Source: an uncultured Lachnospiraceae bacterium (GTDB lineage Bacteria > Bacillota > Clostridia > Lachnospirales > Lachnospiraceae). From it: a stretch of 23,921 nucleotides of DNA. This document shows, one piece after another, positions 1-7,151 of the stretch (positions within the stretch are counted from its first letter, which is position 1; the number at the start of each line of letters is the position of its first letter). A model generated the notes under the pieces. That model was not told the origin of the DNA. It did not search any database and was given only the letters and a program-made list of their open reading frames with translations. Both the position numbers and the translations under genes were made by a program. The stretch spans positions 1-23,921 of the forward strand of contig CADCOL010000215.1 of NCBI GenBank assembly GCA_902803015.1, in the 5' to 3' direction.

Positions 1-303
1 AACTATCGAATCCTTCATGAAATTGCGGGAGAAACAAACCGAAGGGTAAACTGTGAGACCGCAAATCTGTTAAAGAGTGTCAATGCTGCAAATTCGCAGA
101 TTGAAGATATTGAATTTATTGCCCGAACGGTTGGGTTGAGCGCACTTCCGCCCGCGCTGCAGGAAATGGCGGAGGTCAGACTTGAACATCGGGATGCGAC
201 ACTGAAAGAACTGGGGGAGTTCTTGTCGCCGAGTGTCGGGAAGTCCGGAGTGAATCACAGACTTCGGAAAATCCAGGAATACGCGACGAAATTAAAGGGG
301 TAA
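1..303 (+). CDS. whiA: DNA-binding protein WhiA, C-terminal part (5' end outside window)
   Basis: Frame 1 is open from the first base to the TAA at 301-303 and gives the last 100 residues of a WhiA-family protein. The segment contains the family's C-terminal helix-turn-helix region: an [10 protein letters not shown] stretch, then [15 protein letters not shown], then the [20 protein letters not shown] recognition-helix segment. WhiA is a homing-endonuclease-derived regulator linked to sporulation in Streptomyces and to cell division and chromosome segregation in Bacillus. The next gene is crh-like, which matches the Bacillus order yvcJ-yvcK-whiA-crh, so yvcJ/rapZ and yvcK are expected just upstream of the window. 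The N-terminal LAGLIDADG-like part cannot be assessed. Confidence 0.93.
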   Translation, partial: NYRILHEIAGETNRRVNCETANLLKSVNAANSQIEDIEFIARTVGLSALPPALQEMAEVRLEHRDATLKELGEFLSPSVGKSGVNHRLRKIQEYATKLKG

Positions 304-358
304 AAAGAGAAGGTTTGCACGAGTCTGTTTGACATGATGTTGTAAGGAGGAAAAAATC

Positions 359-619
359 ATGATTTCAAAAGAGATGACCGTAAAGCTTTCCGGAGGAATG
401 GAAGCGAGACCTGTTGCAGTTTTGGTACAGGTTGCAAGCCAGTTTGATTCTTCCATCTATCTGCAGGTAGGGGAAGGAAAAAAGGTAAATGCCAAAAGTA
501 TCATGGGAATGATGAGTCTTGGCCTTGGCGCAGGCGAGAAGGTTACGGTTGTAACCGACGGTGTTGATGAAGCGGAAGCCATGGACAATATCGAATTATA
601 CTTGGGCAAGGACGAGTAA
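359..619 (+). CDS. crh: HPr-family protein, Crh-like (active-site His replaced by Glu)
   Basis: An 86-aa protein of normal HPr length with a strong AAGGAGG at 344-350, 8 nt before the ATG. HPr proteins carry phosphate on His15 in a G-x-H-A-R-P motif; here the motif reads GMEARP, with Glu15 at that position. The regulatory serine region is intact (AKSIMGMMSL, Ser47), so HPr kinase/phosphorylase could still modify it. Loss of the His with retention of the Ser is the hallmark of Crh, the catabolite-repression HPr that works with CcpA and does not transfer sugar phosphate; Bacillus Crh has Gln at this site. The position directly after whiA is also that of Bacillus crh. The name is by motif plus synteny; a role in carbon catabolite control is inferred. 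Confidence 0.88.
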   Translation: MISKEMTVKLSGGMEARPVAVLVQVASQFDSSIYLQVGEGKKVNAKSIMGMMSLGLGAGEKVTVVTDGVDEAEAMDNIELYLGKDE

Positions 620-636
620 TACTTTAAAGGATTCTT

Positions 637-1548
637 ATGAGTAAGAAAGTGCTTTTTGTTTACAATGCGCATGCCGGTCAGGAGCGAATTCGTTTTGCTT
701 TGGTTGACGTATTGGACATATTCGAAAAAGCCGGTTATGAGGTGACGGTTCATCCTACTCAGGCCAAGGACGATGCAACAAGAATCGTAAAAGAAAACGA
801 TGGGGCATATGAGCTGGTGGTTTGTTCCGGCGGAGACGGAACACTGGATGAAGTCGTTAAAGGAATGGGCGAATGTGAACACAAGGTTCCCATAGGGTAT
901 CTGCCGGCTGGAAGTACCAATGATTTCGGAAGAACATTGGGGATTCCGTCCGAGTTCTCCAAAGCGGCGCAGGTGGTGGTAAACGGAAAGCCTTTTTCAT
1001 GTGATATCGGTTCCTTTAACGGGAACACATTTATTTATATCGCTGCTTTCGGTGCCTTAACGGAAGTCTCTTACGAAACGAGTCAGAAGGTAAAGAATAT
1101 TTTCGGTCATATGGCATATGTCATAGAAGGCATCAAGTCCGTGGGACTCGGAAATATCAAGCCGTATTCCATGAGCATCGTAGCGAACAACCAGCTAATC
1201 AAAGATACTTTTATTTACGGAATGGTCAGCAACACGATGTCCATCGGAGGCGTAAAGTATCCGGATAAAGAGATTAAGCTGGACGACGGAGAATTTGAAG
1301 CGCTGTTTATCAAGTATCCGGATGATCCGGTGGAATTAAACTCTTTATTGTCCTCGCTTTTGGCACAGGATCCGGACCCGGAACACATGTATTATTTCCG
1401 GGCTTCGGAATTTCACATTAAGGCGGATCAGGAAACGCCTTGGACGCTGGACGGAGAAAACGGAGGGTTCCATACGGAGGCCGTAATTCGAAACCTGCCC
1501 AGACAGGTGGAAATTATCGCGCCGAAAGAACTGAATAAGCAAAAATAA
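637..1548 (+). CDS. Diacylglycerol kinase family lipid kinase (DgkB/YegS-like)
   Basis: A 303-aa protein with the catalytic-domain signature of the DAGK/YegS family: a KVLFVYNAHAG nucleotide-binding start, the SGGDGTLDEVV glycine-rich loop (GGDGT at residues 65-69), and the PAGSTNDFGRTLGIP motif around residues 88-102. The C-terminal half has the DGEFEALFI and LDGE elements typical of the beta-sandwich domain. Family members phosphorylate diacylglycerol or related lipids on the cytoplasmic face of the membrane, in Firmicutes mainly to recycle the diacylglycerol left by lipoteichoic acid synthesis. The exact lipid cannot be read from sequence. The start has only a weak AAAGG upstream, 18 nt after the crh-like stop, so it is probably co-transcribed. 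Two hairpins follow. Confidence 0.9.
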   Translation: MSKKVLFVYNAHAGQERIRFALVDVLDIFEKAGYEVTVHPTQAKDDATRIVKENDGAYELVVCSGGDGTLDEVVKGMGECEHKVPIGYLPAGSTNDFGRTLGIPSEFSKAAQVVVNGKPFSCDIGSFNGNTFIYIAAFGALTEVSYETSQKVKNIFGHMAYVIEGIKSVGLGNIKPYSMSIVANNQLIKDTFIYGMVSNTMSIGGVKYPDKEIKLDDGEFEALFIKYPDDPVELNSLLSSLLAQDPDPEHMYYFRASEFHIKADQETPWTLDGENGGFHTEAVIRNLPRQVEIIAPKELNKQK

Positions 1549-1560
1549 CAGCAAAATAAT

Positions 1561-1592
1561 TGAAGGGCCGATACATTTGTATCGGCCCTTCA
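1561..1592 (+). terminator. Strong hairpin after the lipid kinase gene
   Basis: A perfect 14-bp stem (1561-1574 with 1579-1592) with a 4-nt ATTT loop starts 12 nt after the kinase stop codon. The plus-strand side lacks a clean T-run (it continues AAAATAGG), while the opposite strand would be followed by a T-rich stretch. It probably ends the whiA-crh-kinase transcript or protects its 3' end, but the missing U-tract lowers confidence in intrinsic termination. Confidence 0.6.
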
Positions 1593-1630
1593 AAATAGGA
1601 GAAAATGAAAAAAATCTAGAAAATGAGGAG

Positions 1631-1646
1631 GCCCGATTTCTCGGGC
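1631..1646 (+). terminator. Second short hairpin, possible tandem terminator
   Basis: A 6-bp GC-rich stem GCCCGA/TCGGGC with a TTTC loop, followed after a few bases by the T-rich ATATTCTTTTCATT. It lies 39 nt after the larger hairpin and may back it up. The rest of the gap up to 1735 contains a tandem repeat listed separately and no coding potential. Confidence 0.4.
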
Positions 1647-1685
1647 GGTAATATTCTTTTCATTGTAATCATCTTACCCGTCAAA

Positions 1686-1707
1686 TATGAATAAACTATG
1701 AATAAAC
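1686..1707. repeat. Tandem 11-bp direct repeat upstream of the 1736 promoter
   Basis: TATGAATAAAC occurs twice without a gap, at 1686-1696 and 1697-1707. The 11-bp period is close to one DNA helical turn, so both copies would present the same face. The repeat ends 28 bp before the -35 box of the promoter at 1736-1764. That is where an activator site or an A/T-rich upstream element would sit; no known operator is recognised. Confidence 0.6.
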
Positions 1708-1735
1708 GGTCAAACCTTTTTGAAAAGATTTTTTA

Positions 1736-1764
1736 TTGATAAACACGGGGAAAAATGGTAAAAT
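1736..1764 (+). promoter_or_regulatory. Sigma-A-type promoter for the coiled-coil/M23 pair
   Basis: TTGATA at 1736-1741 and TAAAAT at 1759-1764 are separated by exactly 17 nt. Start of transcription is expected near 1771, giving a leader of about 45 nt before the ATG at 1817. Confidence 0.75.
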
Positions 1765-1816
1765 ATATGCGTATTTGTGGGTGGATTTCTGCAAATAATG
1801 TATGCGGAGGTTTGTT

Positions 1817-2758
1817 ATGGATAACTTTGTAGATAAAATGTCACAGAGAATCAATGCTCAGGAAATGATTAAGGCAAATGCACAGGCAGAAGCCAATGAG
1901 ATGCAGCGTCTTCAGGAGCAGGTTGCACAGTACGAAGCAATCCTTCAGGATATGCGGAAACTGAACTACAAAAACTCCGAGCTTACCGATAAAATCAATA
2001 CACTGGTAGATGAAAGCATGCAGAAAGTGCAGAGCGCAAAGGGTTCTTCTGCTGGCGCTGAAGAAGCAAATGTGTCTTCCGATTTGTCCGAAGCTATTAT
2101 GGCTGCAGTGGAAGAGGCAATGCGCGGACTGGACGTAAGCAGTCTGAACGAGTCCGTAAACAATACGCTGATGATTCCCGTGGACGAAATGAAACAGTCA
2201 AGCCTTTTGGTTTCCGATTCCGTAACGGAGGTTCGTCAGATTGCGCAGGATGTTCGCAGCAGTGTGGATGAGGTTCGTAATTCTTCCGAGGAATTAAAAA
2301 CATCCGTAAAAGCAAGCGTGGATAACGCAATTCTTTCCATGCGCAGAGAGAACCGTGAAATCGCGGAACATTTGGAATACATCCGTTCCACCGTTGACAA
2401 CATCAAAACTCCGAGTGAGGAAGATGAAGCACAGCGCGAGGAAATGGAAGCAAAACGCCGGGAAGAGGAAAAGGCAAAAGAGGAAGCCCGCCTGGCAAAG
2501 GAAGAGGAAGACAAGAAGGCATTGGAAGAGATGTTTAAACAGTCCGATGACTTCGTTCATAAAGAAAATGTAAAGGTATATCGTAATGTGCAGGCGGTTG
2601 TTGTGGATGAGTTTAAGAACCAGACCGAAGGTCTGACCAAACACAACCATGAATTGTACGAAAGAGTGAATTCCGTGCGCCTTGCCGTAATTATTGCGAT
2701 TGCCCTCGGTGCGGCGAACTTAATTCTTATCGTTCTCAGAATTTTGAAGATTTTATAA
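1817..2758 (+). CDS. Coiled-coil protein with a C-terminal membrane anchor, function unknown
   Basis: I do not recognise a named family. An in-frame ATG at 1802 exists, but it precedes the GGAGG at 1806-1810; the ATG at 1817, 6 nt after that site, is the better start and gives 313 aa. The protein is almost entirely predicted helix: a Gln/Glu-rich N-terminus, a middle with Val/Ser heptads (DSVTEVRQIAQDVRSSVDEV) resembling the cytoplasmic coiled coil of chemoreceptors, then a highly charged Glu/Lys/Arg stretch at roughly residues 205-250. The last 25 residues are a single hydrophobic segment (LAVIIAIALGAANLILIVL) ending in a short basic tail. There is no signal peptide, so it is likely tail-anchored with the coiled coil in the cytoplasm. 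A membrane-linked M23 hydrolase gene follows after 26 nt, which suggests a joint role at the envelope (inference). Confidence 0.75.
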   Translation: MDNFVDKMSQRINAQEMIKANAQAEANEMQRLQEQVAQYEAILQDMRKLNYKNSELTDKINTLVDESMQKVQSAKGSSAGAEEANVSSDLSEAIMAAVEEAMRGLDVSSLNESVNNTLMIPVDEMKQSSLLVSDSVTEVRQIAQDVRSSVDEVRNSSEELKTSVKASVDNAILSMRRENREIAEHLEYIRSTVDNIKTPSEEDEAQREEMEAKRREEEKAKEEARLAKEEEDKKALEEMFKQSDDFVHKENVKVYRNVQAVVVDEFKNQTEGLTKHNHELYERVNSVRLAVIIAIALGAANLILIVLRILKIL

Positions 2759-2784
2759 GCCGCCTTATTTCGAATTACGGTTTT

Positions 2785-4353
2785 ATGAAACATATATCCA
2801 AATATACGGTGAAAATGAAAGTGTTGGCAATAAGAGTGCTTTTGGGCGCTTTTGTTGTTGCACTTTTTTTCTTGCCTAATTTTAGGTTTTTTGAACATGA
2901 CGAAAACAACAGTTTTACGGTTTACATGTACGGAGAAGCCGTGGGAGTTATTTCCGAAGAGGATCATGTGGACGAATTGATTGCAAGAGCACGCAAGTCC
3001 ATGGCGAGCCGCGCAAGCTCCCTGGTTATGCTTGATCCCATGAATCTTCGCGTGGAAGGCGAGGAGAAACTGTTTCGGGTTACGGATCCGGATAAAGAAA
3101 TTGTGCAGAATATGATTGCCGTTATGGAGAATCATCACCGCAAAGCCAGACGCACGGCATATTCCATGAAAGTGCGCGGACTTACCGTAAATATGGCGTC
3201 CTCGGAAGACGTGCATGAACTTCTGACCAGAACCATTGCCAAATATGATACGGAAGGCCTGTATGAAGTGGTAATGGAAAAAGATGAAAACAGGGATTTA
3301 AATGTTTTGACGGCCACAATCCGGCTCAAGAAAGAGGAGGAACTGTTCTATCCCTATTCCGGAGCAGGATATGCCATTTATCAGACGGAGAAGGCATGCG
3401 AGGATGCGTATTTGCTTGATTTTGACGAATATGCGCTCGGACTTCAAAGCATCGGACTGAGTGAAACCATTGAAGTAGTGGAAGCGAGTGTTTCCGCAGA
3501 GGAACTTCTTTCGGTGGAAGAAGCAATGGCATTGCTTACGCAGGAACAGGCGGTCCAGCAGACATATGAAGTTCAACCCGGCGACACGCTTTCCGGCATT
3601 TCGCTGAAACTTGATATTCCCATGGAAACGATTGTGCAGATGAACTCCGAATTTATGGAAAATGTCAATTCCACGATTCACGTCGGCCAGACGCTCGTCA
3701 TCACGGTTCCCGAGCCGGAACTTGCCGTGGAATGGGTGAATCGCGAGCATTATAACGAAACCTACGAGGCAGAAATCGAGTATGTATACAATGATGACTG
3801 GTTTACGACGCAGAAACAGGTCCTTCAGGAACCGCAGGCAGGATATCGCGAGCTGATTGCGGATGTGCATTACTCCAACGATACCGAGGTGGAAAGAGAT
3901 ATTATTAAACAGGATGTCCTGATGGAGGCGGTTCCGAAAATTGTGGAAGTCGGTACCAAGATTCCGCCCACCTTTATCTGGCCGTTGTCGGGAGGACGTA
4001 TTTCTTCCTACTTCGGACGCAGAAAATCGCCTACCGCCGGTGCTTCGTCCTATCATAAGGGTCTGGACATTGCAACACCTACCGGTTCCGCGGTTTACGC
4101 TTCGAGCGGTGGCGTTGTTACTTCGGCAGGATGGTCGGGCGGTTACGGATATGCGGTAGTGATTCGTCATCCGGACGGACATTCCACAAGATACGGACAT
4201 TTAAGCCGTATCCTGGTATCTGTCGGACAGACGGTAGCACAGGGACAGACCATTGCCAAATCCGGTTCGACCGGTGTCAGCACGGGACCTCACCTGCATT
4301 TCGAAGTAATTGAAAACGGTGTACAGGTCGACCCGCTTCGATTCTTACGCTAA
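2785..4353 (+). CDS. Membrane-anchored LysM/M23 peptidoglycan endopeptidase
   Basis: A 522-aa extracytoplasmic protein. Residues about 10-33 form a hydrophobic signal/anchor after a basic start. A LysM domain begins near residue 261 (YEVQPGDTLSGISLKL) and ends near 309 (HVGQTLVITVP). A G5-like beta region follows at about 315-395. The C-terminus is an M23 zinc metallopeptidase: H424 and D428 of the HxxxD motif (SYHKGLD), H472 in YGHLSR, and the HLH motif at 503-505. All metal and catalytic positions are present, so it should be active, cutting peptide cross-bridges in peptidoglycan. Residues 40-260 show no recognised domain. No good ribosome binding site precedes 2785, so translation may be coupled to the coiled-coil gene 26 nt upstream; an ATG at 2815 is an alternative but would remove the basic N-terminus. 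It has no terminator and is followed at once by the murA promoter. Confidence 0.9.
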   Translation: MKHISKYTVKMKVLAIRVLLGAFVVALFFLPNFRFFEHDENNSFTVYMYGEAVGVISEEDHVDELIARARKSMASRASSLVMLDPMNLRVEGEEKLFRVTDPDKEIVQNMIAVMENHHRKARRTAYSMKVRGLTVNMASSEDVHELLTRTIAKYDTEGLYEVVMEKDENRDLNVLTATIRLKKEEELFYPYSGAGYAIYQTEKACEDAYLLDFDEYALGLQSIGLSETIEVVEASVSAEELLSVEEAMALLTQEQAVQQTYEVQPGDTLSGISLKLDIPMETIVQMNSEFMENVNSTIHVGQTLVITVPEPELAVEWVNREHYNETYEAEIEYVYNDDWFTTQKQVLQEPQAGYRELIADVHYSNDTEVERDIIKQDVLMEAVPKIVEVGTKIPPTFIWPLSGGRISSYFGRRKSPTAGASSYHKGLDIATPTGSAVYASSGGVVTSAGWSGGYGYAVVIRHPDGHSTRYGHLSRILVSVGQTVAQGQTIAKSGSTGVSTGPHLHFEVIENGVQVDPLRFLR

Positions 4354-4367
4354 AAATTACTGCAACA

Positions 4368-4396
4368 TTGCATTTACTTTTGGTATAGGTTATAAT
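4368..4396 (+). promoter_or_regulatory. Near-consensus sigma-A promoter of murA
   Basis: TTGCAT at 4368-4373, a 17-nt spacer, and a perfect TATAAT at 4391-4396. It sits only 14 nt after the M23 stop codon, so murA is expressed independently with a leader of about 20 nt. Confidence 0.85.
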
Positions 4397-4422
4397 ATCT
4401 TCGTTAAATTGCGGAGGAACGT

Positions 4423-5730
4423 ATGGAAAAATACGTGATTACCGGTGGAAATCCATTGGTGGGAGAAGTTGAAATCGGCGGTGCAAAGAATGCCGCATTG
4501 GCGATTCTGGCTGCATCCATCATGACGGATGAAACCGTTACAATTGAAAATGTTCCCGATGTTCGCGATACGAATGTTATGATTCAGGCGATGGAAAGCA
4601 TCGGAGCCCAGGTAGTCAGGGTTGACAGGCATACATATAAGATTAACGGTTCCAGAATTCATAATCAGGTGATTCTGAACGAGGGAATCAAAAAGATTCG
4701 TGCATCCTATTATCTGATCGGTGCATTGCTCGGTAAATACCGGAATGCGGAAGTGCCTCTTCCGGGCGGATGCAATTTGGGAACCCGTGCAATCGATCAG
4801 CATATCAAGGGATTCCGTAGTCTGGGTGCAGCCGTAAATGTGCGTCACGGTTCCGTTATTGCACATGCACAGTCTCTTAAGGGAGCACATATCTTCATGG
4901 ATAAGGTTTCCGTAGGAGCGACCATCAATGTTATTATGGCTTCCGTCATGGCGGAGGGAAAAACGGTTATCGAGAATGCGGCCAAGGAACCGCATGTGGT
5001 TGATCTTGCAAACTTTTTAAACAGTATGGGCGCGAATATCAAAGGCGCCGGTACCGATGTGATTCGTATCAACGGTGTTCCGAGTCTTCATAAGACGGAA
5101 TACACCATAATTCCGGATCAGATTGAGGCCGGAACATATCTGATGGCTGCCGCTGCAACCAAAGGAGATATTACCGTAAAGAATGTCATTCCGAAGCACT
5201 TGGAATGTATTTATGCCAAGTTAAGTGAAATCGGCTGTGAGGTGGAAGAGTCGGACGATGCGGTTCGAGTGGTTGCGACAAAGAGACTTTGCAACACACA
5301 GGTGAAAACCCTTCCTTATCCCGGATTCCCTACGGACATGCAACCGCAGATGACGGTTCTGCTGGGAATTGCACAGGGCATCAGCATTGTTACGGAAAGT
5401 ATTTTTGATAACCGTTTCAAATATGTGGATGAACTGACACGCATGGGCAGTGATATTAAGGTGGAAGGAAATACGGCCATCATTACCGGCGTGGAGCGCT
5501 ATACAGGTGCAGAAATTGCAAGTCCGGATTTACGTGCCGGAGCGGCATTGGTGATTGCAGCACTGTCTGCCGAAGGAGAATCGGTTGTTACGGACATCCA
5601 GTATATCCAGAGAGGGTATGAGGATTTCCATCTGAAACTCAAAAAACTCGGTGGCTGCATTGAACTGGTCGATACACCGGAGGATGAAGGTATCATAAAA
5701 GATCCTGCATTCTGTACGGTGGTTTCATAA
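4423..5730 (+). CDS. murA: UDP-N-acetylglucosamine 1-carboxyvinyltransferase MurA
   Basis: A 435-aa enzyme of normal length that transfers enolpyruvate from phosphoenolpyruvate to UDP-GlcNAc, the first committed step of peptidoglycan synthesis, in the cytoplasm. The substrate-binding GGAKNAAL motif gives K22 and N23. The active-site cysteine is C117 in LPGGCNLGTRAIDQH; because this Cys is retained and not replaced by Asp, the enzyme should be fosfomycin-sensitive (family knowledge). The FPTDMQPQ motif carrying the catalytic Asp is near residue 305. GGAGG at 4412-4416 precedes the ATG by 6 nt. Many Firmicutes have two paralogues (murAA and murAB/murZ); which one this is cannot be decided here. 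It has its own promoter and ends 15 nt before the SAM riboswitch. Confidence 0.96.
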   Translation: MEKYVITGGNPLVGEVEIGGAKNAALAILAASIMTDETVTIENVPDVRDTNVMIQAMESIGAQVVRVDRHTYKINGSRIHNQVILNEGIKKIRASYYLIGALLGKYRNAEVPLPGGCNLGTRAIDQHIKGFRSLGAAVNVRHGSVIAHAQSLKGAHIFMDKVSVGATINVIMASVMAEGKTVIENAAKEPHVVDLANFLNSMGANIKGAGTDVIRINGVPSLHKTEYTIIPDQIEAGTYLMAAAATKGDITVKNVIPKHLECIYAKLSEIGCEVEESDDAVRVVATKRLCNTQVKTLPYPGFPTDMQPQMTVLLGIAQGISIVTESIFDNRFKYVDELTRMGSDIKVEGNTAIITGVERYTGAEIASPDLRAGAALVIAALSAEGESVVTDIQYIQRGYEDFHLKLKKLGGCIELVDTPEDEGIIKDPAFCTVVS

Positions 5731-5745
5731 CAATATAAATCAAAA

Positions 5746-5844
5746 CTCTTATTCCGAGTGGTGGAGGTACATAGGACCGTTGAAGCCACGGCAACCCCCA
5801 AAAAGGGAAGGTGCCAACCTGAGCGAAGATTCGAACAATAAGAG
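5746..5844 (+). ncRNA. SAM-I (S-box) riboswitch aptamer
   Basis: The closing helix P1 pairs CTCTTATT (5746-5753) with AATAAGAG (5837-5844). Inside are the S-box signatures: GGTGGAGG at 5759-5766, TGAAGCC followed by CGGCAACC around 5780-5796, and AAGGTGCCAA around 5808-5817. Binding of S-adenosylmethionine stabilises P1 and lets the downstream terminator form, so metK, which makes SAM, is switched off when SAM is plentiful. The arrangement aptamer-terminator-metK is the standard one. Confidence 0.95.
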
Positions 5845-5865
5845 GATTCGATTTTGTAAAATTGG

Positions 5866-5891
5866 GTCCGCTTATGTAAGCGGACTTTTTT
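5866..5891 (+). terminator. Riboswitch-controlled intrinsic terminator upstream of metK
   Basis: GTCCGCTT (5866-5873), loop ATGT, AAGCGGAC (5878-5885), then six T residues (5886-5891). It lies 21 nt after the aptamer and is the expression platform of the SAM-I riboswitch. It also would stop transcripts reading through from murA when SAM is high. Confidence 0.93.
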
Positions 5892-5934
5892 AATAATCAG
5901 TATTCGCAAAGGATTTATTTTTCAGGAGGTAAAA

Positions 5935-7125
5935 ATGGAAAAACGTTTATTTACATCGGAATCTGTTACGGAAGGACATCCCGACAAAGTCTGTGATGCC
6001 ATTTCCGATGCGATTCTGGATGCATGTATGGAACAGGATCCGCAAAGCCGTGTCGCATGCGAAACATGCTGTTGTACCGGATTCGTTTTGGTAACCGGAG
6101 AGCTTACGACTCAGGCAAGAATCGATATCCCGACGATTGTTCGCGATACCGTAAACGAAATCGGGTATAATCGCGGTAAAATCGGATTTGATGCAGATAC
6201 CTGCGCCGTAATGGTTGCTCTTGACCAGCAGTCCGCCGACATTGCAATGGGTGTTGACAAGGCTCTCGAAGCGAAAGAGAACAAGATGAGCGACGATGAA
6301 ATTGAAGCCATCGGAGCCGGCGACCAGGGAATGATGTTCGGCTTTGCCACCGACGAAACCGAAGAACTGATGCCTTATCCGATCAGCCTTGCACACAAGC
6401 TTGCAAGACGCCTTACCGAGGTGAGGAAGGACGGCACGTTAAAGTATTTAAGACCGGACGGAAAGACGCAGGTTTCCGTGGAATACGACGAAAACGGAAA
6501 ACCGGTTCGTCTTGAGGCGGTTGTATTGTCCACCCAGCACGATCCGGATGTGACGCAGGAACAGATTCACGAAGATATTAAAAAATATGTATTTGATCCC
6601 GTGCTTCCGAAGGAATTACTGGATGGAACCACCAAGTTCTTCATTAACCCTACGGGCCGTTTTGTAATCGGAGGTCCTCACGGTGACGCAGGCCTTACGG
6701 GACGTAAAATCATCGTTGATACTTATGGCGGATATGCACGTCACGGCGGCGGCGCATTCTCCGGAAAAGACTGCACCAAAGTGGACCGCAGTGCGGCGTA
6801 CGCGGCAAGATATGTTGCGAAGAATATTGTGGCTGCGGGACTTGCAAACAAATGCGAGATTCAGCTTTCCTATGCAATCGGTGTTGCACAGCCCACTTCC
6901 GTTATGGTGGATACTTTCGGTACCGGCAAATTAAGTGATGATGAACTTGTAAGCATTGTAAGAGAGAATTTTGATCTTCGTCCGGCAGGTATTATCAAAA
7001 TGCTGGATTTAAGAAGACCGATATACAGACAGACCGCAGCATACGGTCATTTCGGAAGAAACGATCTTGACCTGCCCTGGGAGAAGACGGATAAAGCCGA
7101 GGATCTGAAGAAGTATCTGAAATGA
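5935..7125 (+). CDS. metK: S-adenosylmethionine synthetase
   Basis: A 396-aa cytoplasmic enzyme, normal length, that makes SAM from methionine and ATP. The N-terminal [18 protein letters not shown] motif holds the methionine and ATP-binding residues; [12 protein letters not shown] (about residues 123-134) is the classical signature 1, and [19 protein letters not shown] (about 275-293) is the phosphate-binding signature 2. AGGAGG at 5924-5929 is 5 nt upstream of the ATG. It is under the SAM-I riboswitch, giving product feedback. No terminator is visible before the next gene 26 nt downstream, so that gene may be partly co-transcribed and share the control. Confidence 0.97.
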   Translation: MEKRLFTSESVTEGHPDKVCDAISDAILDACMEQDPQSRVACETCCCTGFVLVTGELTTQARIDIPTIVRDTVNEIGYNRGKIGFDADTCAVMVALDQQSADIAMGVDKALEAKENKMSDDEIEAIGAGDQGMMFGFATDETEELMPYPISLAHKLARRLTEVRKDGTLKYLRPDGKTQVSVEYDENGKPVRLEAVVLSTQHDPDVTQEQIHEDIKKYVFDPVLPKELLDGTTKFFINPTGRFVIGGPHGDAGLTGRKIIVDTYGGYARHGGGAFSGKDCTKVDRSAAYAARYVAKNIVAAGLANKCEIQLSYAIGVAQPTSVMVDTFGTGKLSDDELVSIVRENFDLRPAGIIKMLDLRRPIYRQTAAYGHFGRNDLDLPWEKTDKAEDLKKYLK

Positions 7126-7151
7126 TCCGATGATGGATTTACAGAATACGG

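Noticed and set aside
1549..1735. Small RNA gene between the lipid kinase and the coiled-coil gene
   Set aside because: The hairpins are explained as terminators of the upstream operon; no promoter in front of them is evident.
2557..3216. 219-codon minus-strand open frame over the junction of the coiled-coil and M23 genes
   Set aside because: It is antisense to two supported genes and has His/Lys/Arg-heavy, non-domain sequence.
3298..4200. 300-codon open frame on the minus strand inside the M23 hydrolase gene
   Set aside because: It is fully antisense to a protein with clear LysM and M23 motifs, has no ribosome site and its translation is rich in His, Arg, Asn and Cys with no domain.
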